Assembly: GCA_963377175.1 (NCBI GenBank)
Contig: CAUJNA010000480.1
Location: 697,364 to 761,363 of the forward strand
Source of the DNA: Effrenium voratum
Lineage: Eukaryota > Sar > Dinophyceae > Suessiales > Symbiodiniaceae
Direction: 5' to 3'
Length of the DNA stretch: 64,000 nt
The notes beneath the pieces were generated by a model. That model ran no database searches. It was not told the DNA's origin and saw nothing but the letters and a program-made list of their open reading frames with translations. The stretch's first letter is position 1. Each line of letters opens with the position of its first letter. The translations under genes and the position numbers were made by a program. Positions 62,176-64,000 of this stretch are shown one piece after another.

Positions 62176-62570
62176 TACGAAATCGTACCCCTTTTCCAAA
62201 CATCTTTGACCAACAGACAGAACAGCTGGCGTGCTCGGCAAAACATACGGAGTGACGACCTCGTTCAACTGATCAATGGAGAAGTCCACAATCTTGTCTG
62301 CACAAATTGATCCATTTGCTGTTGAAAGATTGATTGGAGTCAATGCAGGATTTATCCTCTTTTGAAGTGTAACTGCACGCTCAGTGTCAACCAGATCTTG
62401 TTCACTACCTGTGTCGACAATCCACTGACGAAGCCCTGCTGGTGCTGGCGTAGCAATATACTCCGGCACTTCATCAAGGTTCGTTTCATCATCATCAATC
62501 CAACAGCCGGGACAATACAAACGGCAAAAAATTGGGTCATTGTCATCATAGTAATCGCAATAGAACCCAT
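62143..62570 (-). pseudogene. Copia aspartic protease
   Basis: The minus frame has IDDDETNLDEVPEY, then LRQWIVDTGSEQDLV (the DTGS active site), INLSTANGSI and VLPSTPAVLSVGQRCLEKGY ending DFVW at the inversion break. Retropepsin-type proteases cut the polyprotein. It is in a different frame from gag, with stops between. Confidence 0.8.
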
Positions 62571-62648
62571 GTAGTTTGCTTGCATCAACTCAACAACCCC
62601 CTCCAGAATCAAAGCTTTGTCTTTAGCATCGATCAGATCCTTGGGATT

Positions 62649-64000
62649 TCAGCCAGGCGCACAACCATCATACCACACCACCTCAGGGTCGTTCGGCTTT
62701 GGAGCACATGATAGGCATAGCCCGTTGGCCTCGATCTCGACGATCTCGACATTATCTGCGAATTTGACGCATCTGCGGGTATTGGAAACATCTGTACTGC
62801 AAATGAAAATTGTTTGCCCAGTCCAGTATTGCTCCAAACCTTCATCAGGATCCGCCCAGAAATCACCAAACACTTGCTCTTTGCCATTGATGTTGGCTTT
62901 GGTGATGCGCTGATCCAACAAACATTCCAGCGAAACAGGAAGGTCTTTTGCACTCTTCGGATCATAAAGCGCTTTTCGGGGCATCACATGGTGTCGAATA
63001 ACCATCTCGTTCACCGAGTCAACTTCCCAGAAATCTTGCTTTGGGCGGCATGCTGTGAGGCATGCATTGGTCTCTTTCACCCTCAGACACACAGCGGCTG
63101 AGGACTCGCCCTTTTCGCTCTGGGATCGCTTTCTCCCTTTTCCCTTTGGGGTGGGAGACCTACCTCTGCTGGCTCCTTTCTTTGGGCTCGGCTTATCCGT
63201 TGCTGGTGCAGCAGACCGAGTCTCATGCGAAAACGCGCAGTTGTCTCCACGAGTGCATTTCCCCTGACCGCCTTTGAAAAACCTGCACGGGATCTTTTTC
63301 AGCTCCGCTCTCTTTCTTGATGCCGACCGATCCCTGTCTCTCCCCTGGCTGTCAGAGCGCCCCCGACCTTTTCCTTTCGGGTTTTGGCTTGGGGGTCTTG
63401 GGTCTTTCTCATGCTTGTAAATGCAATTGTCCCGAGTGCACTTGCCTTTCTGAAAATCGAAGCAATACTTGACCGCTGAAGGATCTCTTGCACGCCCAGG
63501 ATTTGCATTTGGAGCTGGAGCACCGACCTTCTGATTGTGAGCTCGGGCAACACGATCACGATTTGACTGCAATCGCTCCCGAGTCAAAACATCACGAACG
63601 GCTTGAACAAGAAACTCGTAGCTCTTGTCATACGACCCATCTTTTGCACGCTCGTATGTATCAAGGTCATACTTGATCTTGTGACATCCACGAATCTGTC
63701 GCAAGAAGATGTCCTTCAAGACGTGCTGCTCCGGAACGATCTTCATGCCAGCAATGACGGAATCCCAATTCTGAATAAAGGTCATCAAATCATTGCCATG
63801 AAGCACCACCTTCAACAAATCTTCAGTGGAATACAATGCTCCGGCCTCCTCATTTGTTCTGAAATACTGCTCAAACATGAGAAGAACTTGACGTCCACGG
63901 ACAACTTTGTCCAAAGCAGCTTGTTGCTCCTTGTAGGTGAGGATCTGCCGACTAAGGTCGCCCCTAGCGATCCGCGACAAGGCTGCAAGAAGCTTTGCGT
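62649..64000 (-). CDS. Copia gag-like polyprotein with two CCCH zinc fingers (5' cut by window)
   Basis: At least 443 codons open from the window edge. It has a helical capsid-like part (LMFEQYFRTNEEAGALYSTE, then FIQNWDSVIAGMKIVPEQHV), two CCCH fingers, CFDFQKGKCTRDNCIYKH and CRFFKGGQGKCTRGDNCAFS, in a basic Ser/Arg-rich region, and a C-terminal part with FWEVDSVNEMVIRHHVMPRK and VVWYDGCAPG before a stop. It binds and packages the element RNA by family role. CCCH rather than CCHC knuckles is unusual for gag in general. Coding potential is intact inside the window. Confidence 0.82.
   Translation of the reverse strand, partial: AKLLAALSRIARGDLSRQILTYKEQQAALDKVVRGRQVLLMFEQYFRTNEEAGALYSTEDLLKVVLHGNDLMTFIQNWDSVIAGMKIVPEQHVLKDIFLRQIRGCHKIKYDLDTYERAKDGSYDKSYEFLVQAVRDVLTRERLQSNRDRVARAHNQKVGAPAPNANPGRARDPSAVKYCFDFQKGKCTRDNCIYKHEKDPRPPSQNPKGKGRGRSDSQGRDRDRSASRKRAELKKIPCRFFKGGQGKCTRGDNCAFSHETRSAAPATDKPSPKKGASRGRSPTPKGKGRKRSQSEKGESSAAVCLRVKETNACLTACRPKQDFWEVDSVNEMVIRHHVMPRKALYDPKSAKDLPVSLECLLDQRITKANINGKEQVFGDFWADPDEGLEQYWTGQTIFICSTDVSNTRRCVKFADNVEIVEIEANGLCLSCAPKPNDPEVVWYDGCAPG

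Larger units (their letters stand above)
56960..64000 (-). mobile_element. Decayed Ty1/copia-type retroelement with inverted integrase segment
   Basis: Read on the minus strand from the right edge: gag with CCCH zinc fingers, aspartic protease, an inverted block carrying the integrase (about 61120-62175, plus strand), reverse transcriptase, RNase H and a methyltransferase-like tail. Stops and frameshifts lie between gag and protease, in the integrase, ahead of the RT and between RT and RNase H. Long terminal repeats were not identified; the right end lies outside the window. It sits about 2.2 kb right of the virus. Confidence 0.85.

Overview
The window looks like nuclear DNA of a dinoflagellate (a Symbiodiniaceae-like alga). 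It holds a light-harvesting chlorophyll-protein polyprotein gene cut into short exons. Several exon ends fit GC or GA splice donors, a dinoflagellate habit. It also holds Ty1/copia-type retroelement remains, a DUF7869-like mobile-element-type gene, a multi-exon cytosine-5 DNA methyltransferase and many microsatellites. Host DNA is GC-balanced, intron-rich and gene-poor.

Bases 34920-54711 are a different kind of DNA: very AT-rich, intronless and gene-dense. They are bounded by perfectly matching 233-bp terminal inverted repeats and a 7-bp direct repeat (TGAAGCA). This is an integrated Polinton-like virus (PLV) of 19,792 bp. It encodes an rve-type DDE integrase, a 1352-residue replicase (candidate cysteine peptidase, divergent family-B-like polymerase palm, SF1 helicase, zinc motif), a fibre with a C-terminal S74 chaperone, a probable penton protein, a lipase, a probable double-jelly-roll major capsid protein, an A32/FtsK-type packaging ATPase, a cytosine methyltransferase and about a dozen small unknown genes. 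Four genes carry one lesion each: a 1-nt frameshift in the major capsid gene, an in-frame TGA in the penton gene, and frameshifts in two small genes. All other large viral genes are open. Perfect hairpins sit at or just after many viral stop codons, and a shared motif lies upstream of at least four minus-strand viral genes.

Layout: 1-250 hexanucleotide repeat; 820-5962 light-harvesting polyprotein (minus); 6295-6460 Kelch exon (minus); 7-16 kb mostly non-coding with scattered exon candidates and microsatellites, including about 630 bp of (AAAC)n at 14.2-14.9 kb; 16.29-17.43 kb a repeat-family ORF broken by one TGA (minus); 20.0-21.55 kb cytosine methyltransferase (plus); 24.6-26.75 kb DUF7869-like gene (plus); 27-34.48 kb exon candidates ending in a KRPAAA-type basic protein (plus); 34.92-54.71 kb the PLV; 54.8-56.47 kb a degenerate ORF ending in a KptA/Tpt1-like RNA 2'-phosphotransferase domain (minus); 57-64 kb a decayed copia-type retroelement (minus) whose integrase segment is inverted.

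The viral genes fit together as one integrating DNA virus: integrase and TIRs for insertion, replicase for copying, ATPase plus capsid proteins for particle assembly, fibre for attachment, lipase probably for entry or exit. Methyltransferase-type sequences occur independently in the host gene, in the retroelement tail and in the virus.
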